DNA of 64,000 nucleotides from Hofstenia miamia. Lineage: Eukaryota; Xenacoelomorpha; Acoela. The stretch covers positions 2,134,882 through 2,198,881 of the forward strand of contig SCFE01000005.1 in NCBI GenBank assembly GCA_004352715.1. The letters run 5' to 3'. The position numbers were made by a program, and so were the translations under genes. Below, in pieces: positions 48,056-58,187 of this stretch. The notes beneath the pieces were generated by a model. That model saw only the letters and a program-made list of their open reading frames with translations, was not told where the DNA came from and made no database searches. Position 1 is the stretch's first letter, and each line of letters begins with the position of its first letter.

Positions 48056-48755
48056 GTACAATATCATCAATGAGGATTTGGTGCAAGTCATGATGAGCCA
48101 GAAAGATATTTTATGGGACAAAGCAAATTATATTGGCATGACAATACTTGATTTATTGAAATTAATTATGTTCAAGTTTCACTATGAGTTTATGAAACCA
48201 TATTTTAAAAATAGAACTGCATTATTATATTCCAACACAGATTCTCTAATGTATAAGATTAAATCGGAAAATTTATACACTGAGCTTGCTCCCATCTCAC
48301 ATCATTTTGACTTTTCCAATTACCCAAAGAATTCACCATTATATAGTGATGTGCATAAAAAAGTATATTTGAAAATAAAGGATGAGTTGGGCGAAGGGGT
48401 TTTATCTCAGCTTGTGACACTAAAACCAAAACTATACTTGATTGAATATACGAATGACAGTCATGAAGTGTTGGAGATGGCTAGCACAAAAGGTGTGACC
48501 CATTCTGTGAAGCAGATGATGAACTTTGAGCTTTTCAAATTGATTCTATTGCAAGATGGTATTATCCAAAGACCAATGACTGGAATACAATTGAATATGC
48601 ATTCAATTAGTGTGGAAACGTCAAATCTTATAGCATTGTCATGTTATGACACTAAATGCTATCTTTTAAATTCCATAGAAACGCTGCCATATAAAGGTAA
48701 TAACAATTTACATGTTTATAATGTTAAGCTCTTGTTTAGATATCAAAACAATTAA
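48056..48755 (+). CDS. Polinton family B DNA polymerase, copy C, 3' part
   Basis: An uninterrupted frame of about 232 codons from the gap edge to TAA 48,753-48,755. It corresponds to the palm and thumb of copies A and B: YNIINEDLVQVMMSQKDILW, DLLKLIMFKFHYEF, then motif C as YSNTDSL. The canonical motif is Y-x-D-T-D-S, so the first aspartate is replaced by asparagine, which should abolish catalysis. After motif C follow ENLYTELAPISHHFDFSNYP and a KKVYLKIKDELGEG block. The clean frame indicates a younger or better-kept copy than A or B. Motifs A and B and all exonuclease motifs are upstream of the gap. Confidence 0.8.
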
Positions 48756-51060
48756 TTTGCCATTTACCAGTTCTACACTAATTGATGATGGAGTAAAACA
48801 CCTGTGCCTAGGTATATGGAAAATTATATTGTGTGTGTTATTAATTAGTGTTTTAGATTCTAATACCTAGTAATTCCCATTCATTCTCCCTCCCATATTG
48901 TACCTGCTTCAAGTCTTTGTATATGGTAATTTATTTTTAAAAAATTAAAATATTAAGTTTTACATTTAGATATTTCCAATGTTTTACCTCTGTTGTTTTT
49001 ACATAATTGCTCCCTCATGCTCCCTCCACCATGTTCAATGCAAATTTGTTAAATTTCCATATGTATATTTTTTTCAACAATGTTACAAATTAATTCCATG
49101 TTTAGACAATTCTCTGCTTAATTGATTGCCTGACATACAAAGTTTGCTTCATTCCCCATGTCTGTGCAACATTTTTAAATTTCCATGCATATGTTTTAGT
49201 CAACAATGTTACAAATTAATGTCTTGTTTAGCCAATTCCTCATATAATTGATTATCCCAAATACAATGTTTCCTCCATTCTCTGTGTCCATATGAGTTTG
49301 TTAAATTTCCATATGTATGTTTTTGTCAACAATGTTATAAATTATTGTATTGTTTTAGACAATTCTCCTTTTGATTGTCCCATGTACAACGTTTCTTCCA
49401 TTCTCTGTGTCCATATGAATTTGTTAAATTTCTCTGCATATGTTTTTGTCAATAGTGTTACAAATTAATGTTTTTGTTTTAGACAATTCCCCATTTGAAT
49501 AATTTGGTGCTGCTTGTCAAGAAGAAAATCTATTCACTCCAGTGCTCCCCACATTTAATTTATCTTGAAAAATGGTATAATATATTTTAATTGAATGATT
49601 ATTTGTATATAGTTTAGTTTCCACACTCTGCTGAATGATTCTCCAACAACTGAAAAAACCTGTTCTCTCCAGTGCTCCCTCTATGTGTAATTTATTTTAA
49701 AATGGTATAATTGAAATTATTTATATTTTTTAAAGGTTTATTTAGATCCCCATGTGTTTAAAAAGAAAAAAGTTTTTCATCATCATCTGATGAAAGAATG
49801 CTTCTTTGATGCTAACAAATCTGATACAATAAATACAGTAGAAGAAATTAATTATATATATTTTGCAAAGGTTTATTTAGTTTTGCCAACTATACAAAAA
49901 AGTTCGCCATCACTGATGATTTGGTTTAAACATTCATTCTGTTGTTTTTCTATTGGTATAAGAAGAATTGTTCCTATCATATAAAACAATCTCCATTAAT
50001 TACTCACTCAAAATGAGGTGATACAAACTAATGTGATTTTGATTTTAAATGTTATCTAGTATTTTTGTGGCTGTTAGCAGATCTCAATGTATTCTGTTCA
50101 GTGCAGTAAGTGGAATTACACCAATGTTAATCATGGGAGGCAATTAAATCAATCATGGGATGTATTATCNNNNNNNNNNNNNNNNNNNNNNNNNNNNNNN
50201 NNNNNNNNNNNNNNNNNNNNNNNNNNNNNNNNNNNNNNNNNNNNNNNNNNNNNNNNNNNNNNNNNNNNNNNNNNNNNNNNNNNNNNNNNNNNNNNNNNNN
50301 NNNNNNNNNNNNNNNNNNNNNNNNNNNNNNNNNNNNNNNNNNNNNNNNNNNNNNNNNNNNNNNNNNNNNNNNNNNNNNNNNNNNNNNNNNNNNNNNNNNN
50401 NNNNNNNNNNNNNNNNNNNNNNNNNNNNNNNNNNNNNNNNNNNNNNNNNNNNNNNNNNNNNNNNNNNNNNNNNNNNNNNNNNNNNNNNNNNNNNNNNNNN
50501 NNNNNNNNNNNNNNNNNNNNNNNNNNNNNNNNNNNNNNNNNNNNNNNNNNNNNNNNNNNNNNNNNNNNNNNNNNNNNNNNNNNNNNNNNNNNNNNNNNNN
50601 NNNNNNNNNNNNNNNNNNNNNNNNNNNNNNNNNNNNNNNNNNNNNNNNNNNNNNNNNNNNNNNNNNNNNNNNNNNNNNNNNNNNNNNNNNNNNNNNNNNN
50701 NNNNNNNNNNNNNNACAATATATGAACTCACATCAACATTGGCGATGATAAACTAATACAATAGACAAATTTAATAGTGTAATTTACCATCATTATAGGT
50801 TGAACGTGTATAATATACATGTTTTGTCTTGTTTTTAAAATGTGGGCTTTACCATGCTCACTTAAATATCTGGTTTTATATTTTGGAAATTGATGAATTT
50901 TGTTTTAACACATAAACTAGACAAATGCGTTTTTTACTAATGTCTATAAAAATTTTAAATGTTTTATTGTTATCAAATCTCTTTTTGTTTAATTTCCACA
51001 TTTAATATTTTCCATGTGTATTAATGAAATAGTTTAAAATTAGTTTTGTTTTTTAACACA
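48756..51060 (+). repeat. Repeat-rich tail of Polinton copy C
   Basis: Between about 49,013 and 49,500 a degenerate unit of 122-130 bases repeats four times, with anchors ACAATTC/CCAATTC near 49,105, 49,230, 49,360 and 49,482. Copies A and B have about two. AAAATGGTATAAT-bounded blocks follow at 49,500-49,740. A 545-N gap lies at 50,170-50,714. The terminal block 50,715-51,015 is nearly the same as 29,935-30,180. Confidence 0.7.
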
Positions 51061-51431
51061 TACACTAGGGTTATGACTTTTTGAACTTTTTTCAAAAATC
51101 AAAATGCCTGGTACTTTATATGGTGAATCTTTTTGTTTTATTGAAGAAAATCAAATTTTTTTATCATTTTGAAAAAAACCTTACGTGAATTTCTTTATTG
51201 AATATTCATAAACTGGAAATTTATGTGATTTTTTAACAATTTTACGAAATTATGCAAATAGCAAATATAATGCACACTTAGTTTCTTCTCTACTGTTTGT
51301 TGTAAGGTTCAAGTCTTGAAAACTTTAAAATTTATATCAGTGAACAGCACAGAATTATAAATAAAAACCATTATTTGACAAAATATATAAAATTTCCTTT
51401 GAAACTTCCTTCTTAAAACAAGCATTTTCTT
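51061..51431. other. Unassigned short interval
   Basis: AT-rich; homology to the Polinton tails stops near 51,050. No feature seen. Confidence 0.4.
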
Positions 51432-51700
51432 TTACCTGTTACAGGCTTTCTCCCTTTCAGGGGTACCCAGTGCAGTACCTGAGGGTATGCACCTGTTTGG
51501 CTGGTGAACCCACCTTAAGTGGCTGGAGGTAAGGTTGCCAGCCTCATGCTCCAGTGACATGGGAGCACTTAAATCATTAGTCACCCAACTAACGTGGGGT
51601 GTGAGGCTTGAACCTGGGACCTCTTGGTTCCAAATCCAGCACGTAAACCACCAATCTACTCCAAAATTCACGGAGCTATAGGTCTCCAAAGATAGTCTAC
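51432..51700 (-). mobile_element. tRNA-derived SINE
   Basis: On minus, TGGTGGTTTACGTGCTGG (A-box region, about 51,636-51,653) is followed about 25 bases later by a B box GGTTCAAGCCT (near 51,604-51,614). This is the spacing of a tRNA-type RNA polymerase III promoter. The body beyond it is GC-rich and non-coding; the 85-codon frame across it is incidental. No clear tail or target duplication. Confidence 0.6.
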
Positions 51701-52256
51701 CCTATAAAATATAATAATCAATTATAAAAGAAGTGTTAAAATTGATAATTTCTATTGAGCAATGTAGTGGAATGAGAAATCATAAACTTGAAAAATAAAA
51801 AACAGTTTCACATGGAGCTAGTAATTGTCTACATTTTCATATATAACCCTAGCCAATAAGGTTACAATTCACGGAGCAATAGGATTCTGAAATGGGTCAG
51901 TTGATATTCTATTACTTAAAATAATTAACTATAAGAATAATATATATAGCAAAAAGGCATCCAAATATACAGCTGCAGCCAAAAGTCTCTTGACTTAGAC
52001 ATAATATTGATTTTGTTAATATTTTTTCACATAATTGATGTTTAAAAGAGAATAAGACACTTATATTCAAACAAAAACATCATACAGACATTATACAAGA
52101 TACAGAAATGTTTAATGTTCAATACTTCGTGGCCTTGCCACCATTATTCAGTATGATGGCTACTTGCCTGGGCATACTTTCTGCCAATATCTTGCACATA
52201 TCAAATGTGATTTCAGTGCACCATACATTCTTAATAATCTCCACAAGTTCATTGTA

Positions 52257-53436
52257 CAGGGTGTTTCAGTGAAACCTGGTCAGTTTCAGCAGGTTCGTGT
52301 AAATTCAATTATAGTTCTATAGAAGTCAATGCCAACACAAATAATAAAGAATACTGGGAAATTTCATGTTAGAAAACTTCTTTTGAATAATTTCATCAAT
52401 ATAGGCTGTAAATAACATTGATATTATGTATGTGGTAAGTCACACATAATTTATATTTGAAAATATCTTTCCTATGATTATTTGTTCTGTAGCATTATGT
52501 CTCTTTAACAAAATTGTTCAGTTATGAATGTTTTGTCAATATGATTGGTTCCTAATTGGACCAATAACGAGACGAATTTGTAAAAATAACGATTTTCACT
52601 TCATTATTTCATTTCAGAATCATGAGTAAACGTTACACGCCAGTCCAGNNNNNNNNNNNNNNNNNNNNNNNNNNNNNNNNNNNNNNNNNNNNNNNNNNNN
52701 NNNNNNNNNNNNNNNNNNNNNNNNNNNNNNNNNNNNNNNNNNNNNNNNNNNNNNNNNNNNNNNNNNNNNNNNNNNNNNNNNNNNNNNNNNNNNNNNNNNN
52801 NNNNNNNNNNGGCCATTACTGTTGGACTCACACATAAACCACGCGGCGGCTCCGTGCAAATGGCTCGCACGAAAAAGAATATTGAGCGTGTTGTTGATGC
52901 TGTTGAACAGCAACCAGAGACCTCACAGCGTAGACTATCAGTGCAGCTAAACCTTTCTGTATCCACCATCAACTGGATTCTTCACAAACGTGGTTTTCAT
53001 CCTTATCAGTTGCGCCATCGTCACTCCCTTAACGATGAAGACTTTGAGTCTCGCGTTGACTTCACCTCGGAGATCCTTCAACACCTTCAGCAAGATCCTG
53101 ATATGTTGAAGTGCATTATTTTCTCTGATGAAGCTAACTTTCATGTGAACGGCCACATGAATAAAATTCCATAGTTTTCATTGTTTTATATAGTTTCTGT
53201 TGTTCCATTACTTAAAGCAATAAATTTTTACATTTAATTTCCATAGTTTTCATTGTTTTATTCATAAATCGTGACGATAAATCAAACTCATAAATTATAA
53301 TAAAAGTAAATAAAAGCATACAGACATAAAATTCCCAGGTATTGTCTTTTGTTTGCAAAAAGTTCCAGTATAACATCTTCATCATGGGTCAAATGGGAAT
53401 TGATTGAAATCAGCCAGGTTTGACTGAAACACCCTG
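52257..53436 (+). mobile_element. Mariner/IS630-like transposon nested in Tc1
   Basis: Ends CAGGGTGTTTCAGTGAAACC (from 52,257) and, inverted, CAGGGTGTTTCAGTCAAACC (from 53,436) differ at one base. TA flanks both (52,255-52,256 and 53,437-53,438). The insertion lies inside the Tc1 transposase gene, so it is younger than Tc1. Confidence 0.9.
52622..53174 (+). pseudogene. Mariner/IS630-like transposase, 3'-truncated
   Basis: It starts MSKRYTPVQ at 52,622, then a 162-N gap. 52,811-53,174 reads RTKKNIERVVDAVEQQPETS, RRLSVQLNLSVSTINWILHK (helix-turn-helix), HLQQDPDMLKCIIFSDEANF and HVNGHMNK. SDEA carries the first catalytic aspartate. The frame ends just after NGHMNK, so the other two catalytic residues are missing. 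A duplicated CCATAGTTTTCATTGTTTTA word (53,169 and 53,242) follows, a likely deletion scar. The family is common in arthropods and other invertebrates. Confidence 0.8.
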
Positions 53437-53769
53437 TAGCTGCCTGGGTTGGTCGCAGCAACTTTAGACTTAACAGCAGCCCACAAATTCTCAATTGGGT
53501 TGTGGTCTGGGCTATTTCCTGGCCAAGGAGTCAAGACCTCGATTTTTTCAGATTTCAGCCAATTTTTCACACAGTAGGCTTGGTGACACAGCATGCCATC
53601 ATGCATGAATATTGTTGGCTGGTGACACCTCATCATTGGTTTTAGGCGTTCTTGCAACATCTGCAGGTAATTAGCAGCCCTCATTGTCTCAATAGGTGGT
53701 AAAAACCACAGATTGCCTCAACCAGTAGCACTAAAGTTGCCCCAGACCATCACACTGGGTGAGTGCTTG

Positions 53770-53996
53770 ACAGTGGGAACAACGTACCTAGGATGAAAAN
53801 NNNNNNNNNNNNNNNNNNNNNNNNNNNNNNNNNNNNNNNNNNNNNNNNNNNNNNNNNNNNNNNNNNNNNNNNNNNNNNNNNNNNNNNNNNNNNNNNNNNN
53901 NNNNNNNNNNNNNNNNNNNNNNNNNNNNNNNNNNNNNNNNNNNNNNNNNNNNNNNNNNNNNNNNNNACAGTGGGAACAACGTACCTAGGATGAAAA
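53770..53996. repeat. 30-bp duplication around a 167-N gap (spurious gap)
   Basis: ACAGTGGGAACAACGTACCT plus 10 more bases occurs at 53,770-53,799 and 53,967-53,996. Dropping one copy and the N run makes the Tc1 transposase frame continuous (HPRYVVPT then VKHSPSVMVW), so the gap is an assembly artefact. Confidence 0.85.
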
Positions 53997-54779
53997 TAAG
54001 CACCTACCAGTCTGTGAACAACTGATGCTCCATGATTGGTGAACTGACGTAGTGTTGTTTCATTGCTAAACAACACTTGGTGCCACATTTCTGCTGTATA
54101 ATGTGAGACAGTGCTACAAAATGCTAACATGTCCTTGATGTTTTTTGCAGACAAAAGTGGCTTCTTTGCTGAGTGACAGGCTTTAAAGCCAAACTTGGTG
54201 CCCAATCACCATTGAACTGTTCTGGTGGACACCTGTGAAGGCAAGCTTGTTGAAATTGATGATGCAGAAGCAGTCAGGTTGGCCACACTCACTCTTCTTA
54301 TCATCCTGTTGGTTGCTGGTGACATAATGCAAGGGTGGCCATGCTGTGGTAATGACTCATAGCTGCCAGTGTTGATAAATCACTTCATTGTATAATTGAT
54401 GCATTGTTTGGAGAGTCCCACCTGCTGTGAAACTTTATTTTGTAGCATTCCAGACTGACAGAGAGCCACAATTTGTGCATGAGTGGTCATAGGCAATTCA
54501 GACATAACTTATAATGACAATAAAATAGATATTGCTGTTATATTATATTGCCTCACTCATTATTTCATTGGCTCACAAACACATACACACATGCATGCAC
54601 CAGTGAGTCATCTGAGTGGTATGTAAGCTGTCCACTGTGTCTAATCAGGCGTATGTGTCTCACTATACAGGTTATGCCTAGTAGTCAAGAGACTTTTGGT
54701 AGCAGCTGTAGTGCATGCACTATTTTTAGATGGCTGTCAGACTAGAATAATATCAGAAAGCTCCACAAGAAATTATTTT

Positions 54780-56553
54780 GTAATGAGCCAAAAAAGACCT
54801 TACTTATCAAGCTCAAAACTTACCAAAGACAAATTGTGTAAAAAGGAGACCTGCTATACCATGCCTAGCAAATAGTTTAGCTGATTTGTGCAAAATGCCA
54901 ACTAGAAAGAATTTAATTGAATGATACCTAGGATTATATGAAGCTGAAAGAATAAGCAGTTCAAGAATAAAAATTATAGCAGAAGAACTAATGGAATTGT
55001 GGAATTTCCTAAACTTTCCCATGGTGTCTCAGCAGCAAATTGTTTCTAAGGTCAAGGAAGTTATTGCAACATATGAAAAGTACAGAAAGCATAAAACAGA
55101 ACAACTTGAAAATTCTTTTTCCCTTCTGTTCAACATAACCAAAGAAAATGGAATTTGATTATCACCTGAATATAAACAGCTATATAATATGAAGAAAGAG
55201 ACATCTGGAAGAGTTGCCTATAGTACTGGAAAAGATGCTTGATTGGATTCTGTTCATCCCTCAAAGAGAAAATTTCTTAGTTGTGAACCTGAAATTTCCA
55301 ATGATCAACAAATATATATATTTTATGAGCTGGATAAAGAAGACTTTTCACATGAAGAAGATGAAGTAGAGGATCGTGACCAGGAATAAATGGTGGAATA
55401 ACACATCACAAAAAATATCATACTGCTACAAAAGCTGCAAAACTGGTTAGTACTCATTCCTTATCCACAAATAAAGTGGCCAATGTTCACAAATCCCTTT
55501 CACAAGATGGTCTTAACATTTCTACATCCTCCCAGTCTGGTGTTTGGAGACATGTCTTAAGAGATGCAGAGATGCAGGGAAGAAGAAAAACAAAATTAAG
55601 TCAATTTTAGAAAATGAATGTTTTTGTCTTCATTTTGATTGCAGGCTCATTCAAAAGCAAGAATATCAGGTTGTTTGTTTGCAAAATAAAGATTGTGTCA
55701 TTAACTTGGGTGTCCTTTGTTGTAAGAGGGGGTGGCTGAAGATGTTTTTAAAGAAATTGAGGATCTTATGAATGATTACAATGCATGACAAAGCATAGTG
55801 ATGATTATATGTGATACTACTGCAGTTAATACTGGAAGTCAAAATGGAGTAGTAGTAAGAGCTATGATTGAAAAAGGTTATGAGTCTCCTCAGTTCATTG
55901 GATGCCAACATCACATTCTTCATCTTGTTTTAAGGCATATAATGGATTTCAAGATTAAGTGTTCATCTAAAAGTCCTGAAATTCATTACCCTTTCATTAC
56001 TGAAATCTATGAAAACTATCAAATTTTGCAAGGAAAATACAGTCCAGAAGTACCACCATTTCATCAAGAAAACAATCCAGGATGGCGAGATGATTTTAAG
56101 TTTTTGTTTGAACTTTGTGAGGCATTTATGACTTATAAGCAAACATTTGAATGGCCAACAGTTCATTGGAGAAAGCTACCTTCTTTACACAGTGCCAGAT
56201 GGAATTCTTGTGCATCTTTTGCATTAATAGCATTCTTTCTCCTTCCCCAATGGAGAACAAGGCTGGAATCTATCTGTTTTTTTATAGCAAATGATTGTGC
56301 CAAAGCTTGGTTTTCCAGTCAGCATTTTGATTTCAATTTGTATGATCTTCTTTTCAATACCATCCAAGCTCAAAAATCTCCAAAGGCACTAAAAACTTTC
56401 ACAAAATTTTATAAAAATGAGCAATCACAAATTGATATACCTAGGACAAATATCATTGCAGATAGAGGAGTGAAGAAGATGCAAGAAATAGTGCTAAGCA
56501 GTAAATCAAATTCTTATTTAAGTGAAAAATTTGTTGTAACTAACAACTTATAA
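54780..56553 (+). pseudogene. Divergent hAT-like transposase (CDTT/GCQHH/RWNS family)
   Basis: The open 3' part (55,798-56,553, 251 codons) reads IICDTTAVNTGSQNGVVV (candidate first catalytic D), QFIGCQHHILHLVLRHIMD (C-x-x-H type motif), LPSLHSARWNSCASFALIAF (RW motif) and a C-terminal block PRTNIIADRGVKKMQEIV. D...C-x-x-H...RWNS is the order of hAT transposases, though the family is divergent and widespread as uncharacterised invertebrate proteins. Upstream text (MELWNFLNFPMVSQQQIVSK, VKEVIATYEKYRKHK, near 54,985-55,100) is the N-terminal helix region of the same family, but stops at about 55,158, 55,240 and 55,388 break it. The gene lies between the tail of copy C and the right Polinton repeat. 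Its last third is duplicated at 58,188. Confidence 0.65.
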
Positions 56554-56861
56554 CTTTACAATGTTTCATGTTCTTTAAAAATAAATGTATGATTTCATCA
56601 TTTTTTTATTTAAACTTTATTCTATTCACACAAGGTTTTTTTGAGTGACACCACTAAAAATGGTGGTTTTGTACTTAATTCAATATTATTCATCAAAAAA
56701 AACCAGGCTTTTAAATTCAGAAAAAGTCATAACCATGTACACTAGTCATTACATTTTTGCTATTACCTATAAAATTCTATGTGCTTTTATTAGAGTGGAT
56801 TGTGATCTCTTTTTGTTTAATTTCTACATTTAATATTTTCCATATGAATTATTGATGGAAA

Positions 56862-57393
56862 TACATTGAACTTATGAAAATTTATTATTGGTTGAAAAAA
56901 ACGTGATACAATAAATGTGTTAATGATGAATATTAACAAAAACGAAATGTGGTTTTTTGTAAGTTTTCCCAAATTACATTGTATGTACAATCATCTGAAA
57001 ATCATGGAAAAATTAAAATGTAATGTGTGATAACTAGATATATTAACAAAATGAAATGTAATGTATGCAAGCAATTGTAACATGTGATATAGCTGTGTAT
57101 ATTAACATGAAATGAAATTATACCAAAACAGTGTAAATTAAATTGGCCCCAACATGTAAATGAATCACTATGAAAATCAATTAAAAAGTGTCATGAATCA
57201 CTAATTGAAATCCATTAGTAGACACACTTAAAAATATCAAGTATGTGACGTCACTGAAAATCCATTAGTGAGCTGTCAATCAACATTTGTCAAGTAGGTG
57301 AGTCATTAAAACCACTCCTCCAATATCGATGAATCAGCAGAGGACAAAAGGTCAGTTTGTGGAACCAAGCCTCGTCCTAGTACACTACTAATA
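56862..57393 (-). repeat. Polinton terminal inverted repeat, right-type (first copy)
   Basis: On minus it begins AGTAGTGTACTAGGACGAGG at 57,393 and runs through the shared blocks to the CAACCAATAATAAATTTT edge near 56,870. It is the inverted counterpart of 17,598-18,110. The bases outside it are AATAAG, which match none of the left-end flanks. Confidence 0.8.
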
Positions 57394-58186
57394 AGGATCC
57401 AATATTTAAATAATAGAATAAAAGAGACCTTGATAATCAAACATCATTTGTACATAAAAATCTTTGAATGGGAAATCAGTGGTGTTGCTACGATGTTTTC
57501 ATTCAAATATTTAACTTGACTCAAAATTATCAATTAATTTAATGTTTCCTGAATTACAGTGGAATTACATTTTAGACATTTTAAAATTGGTTTTAGATTG
57601 AATATCTAGTTGCAATTATTTTTGTTCAATTCAATATTTATGCAATATACAAAAGTGTCTGTAAATCTAGACACAAGAAAATTAGTAATTTTTCAATGTA
57701 GGCTTTAAAATTATTAATATTTTTTGCATCCATACCTCAAGAAAATAAATTTAAACTGACAGTTCTCAGTAGCTATGAAGGATGTTAATATCAGATGATA
57801 GCTGATGATAACTTCATGCAGGAAAATGTTCACTGGTTTAGACAGTGGTAAAACTAAGAAATTTAACTGTGTACAGACTTTATGGAAACCATGTATCAAG
57901 GCGATAATAAAGATTCTAAATAGCAAGCATTGTCGGATAACCAACGGCCATTAATGAGATCAATGGCCAACCATAACAATGCAAAAAGTTTTAGAAATTT
58001 TAAAATTCTTCTATTAAAAAGAGAAATTATTATATTATTGTATATAATAAATGTATTGCATTAAAGTTTCATTTCAGCTGTGGTGTAGACATTAGCAGGA
58101 GACCAATTGAACAAGTTACCCTAATTTTTGTAAAAGTAACGGATTATATCTGCACAAAATAATTGTATTAGATCTTAGCAGTTGCC
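57394..58186. other. Spacer between the two copies of the right end
   Basis: No gene recognised. It ends at a single N (58,187), where the duplicated segment starts abruptly in the middle of transposase coding sequence. Confidence 0.5.
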
Positions 58187-58187
58187 N

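Larger units (their letters stand above)
52119..54505 (-). pseudogene. Tc1 transposase, interrupted and mutated
   Basis: It starts at ATG 54,505 (MSELPMTTHAQIVALCQSGM). Helix-turn-helix text follows (VSQQVGLSK), then TRTVQW. The first catalytic block is VLFSNETTLRQF, where Tc1 transposases have D in place of N, so it is dead. Then come PSVMVWGNFSATG, IFMHDGMLCHQAYCVKNWL (second D) and PGNSPDHNPIENLWAAVKSK (E of DD34E). At the codons after NPGS the frame stops at a TA where the mariner-like element is inserted. The C-terminus resumes beyond it (NELVEIIKNVW ... GGKATKY, TGA at 52,119). There is also a TGA after SATG near 53,716 and a 167-N gap at 53,800-53,966 that appears spurious. Confidence 0.9.
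51970..54708 (-). mobile_element. Tc1-type transposon, split by a mariner-like element
   Basis: Inverted ends CAGCTGCAGCCAAAAGTCTC (from 51,970) and, read on minus, CAGCTGCTACCAAAAGTCTC (from 54,708) are near-perfect, and TA lies outside each (51,968-51,969 and 54,709-54,710), the standard Tc1 target duplication. It encodes a minus-strand transposase and contains a 1.18-kb mariner-like insertion at 52,257-53,436. Without that insertion and the N gap it would be about 1.4 kb, a normal Tc1 length. Confidence 0.9.

Noticed and set aside
46959-48121. Very long open frames bridging 47.0-48.1 kb
   Set aside because: They fuse two unrelated Polinton pieces through 1,000 N; only the parts outside the gap were annotated.
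50087-50756. Open frames across 50.1-50.75 kb
   Set aside because: Made of gap N within a non-coding repeat tail.
51432-51689. 85-codon minus frame
   Set aside because: It lies over a tRNA-derived SINE with A and B boxes; coding is incidental.
57714-57944. 76-codon minus frame with a hydrophobic segment
   Set aside because: No conserved motif, in the spacer between duplicated ends; hydrophobicity follows from T-rich codons.
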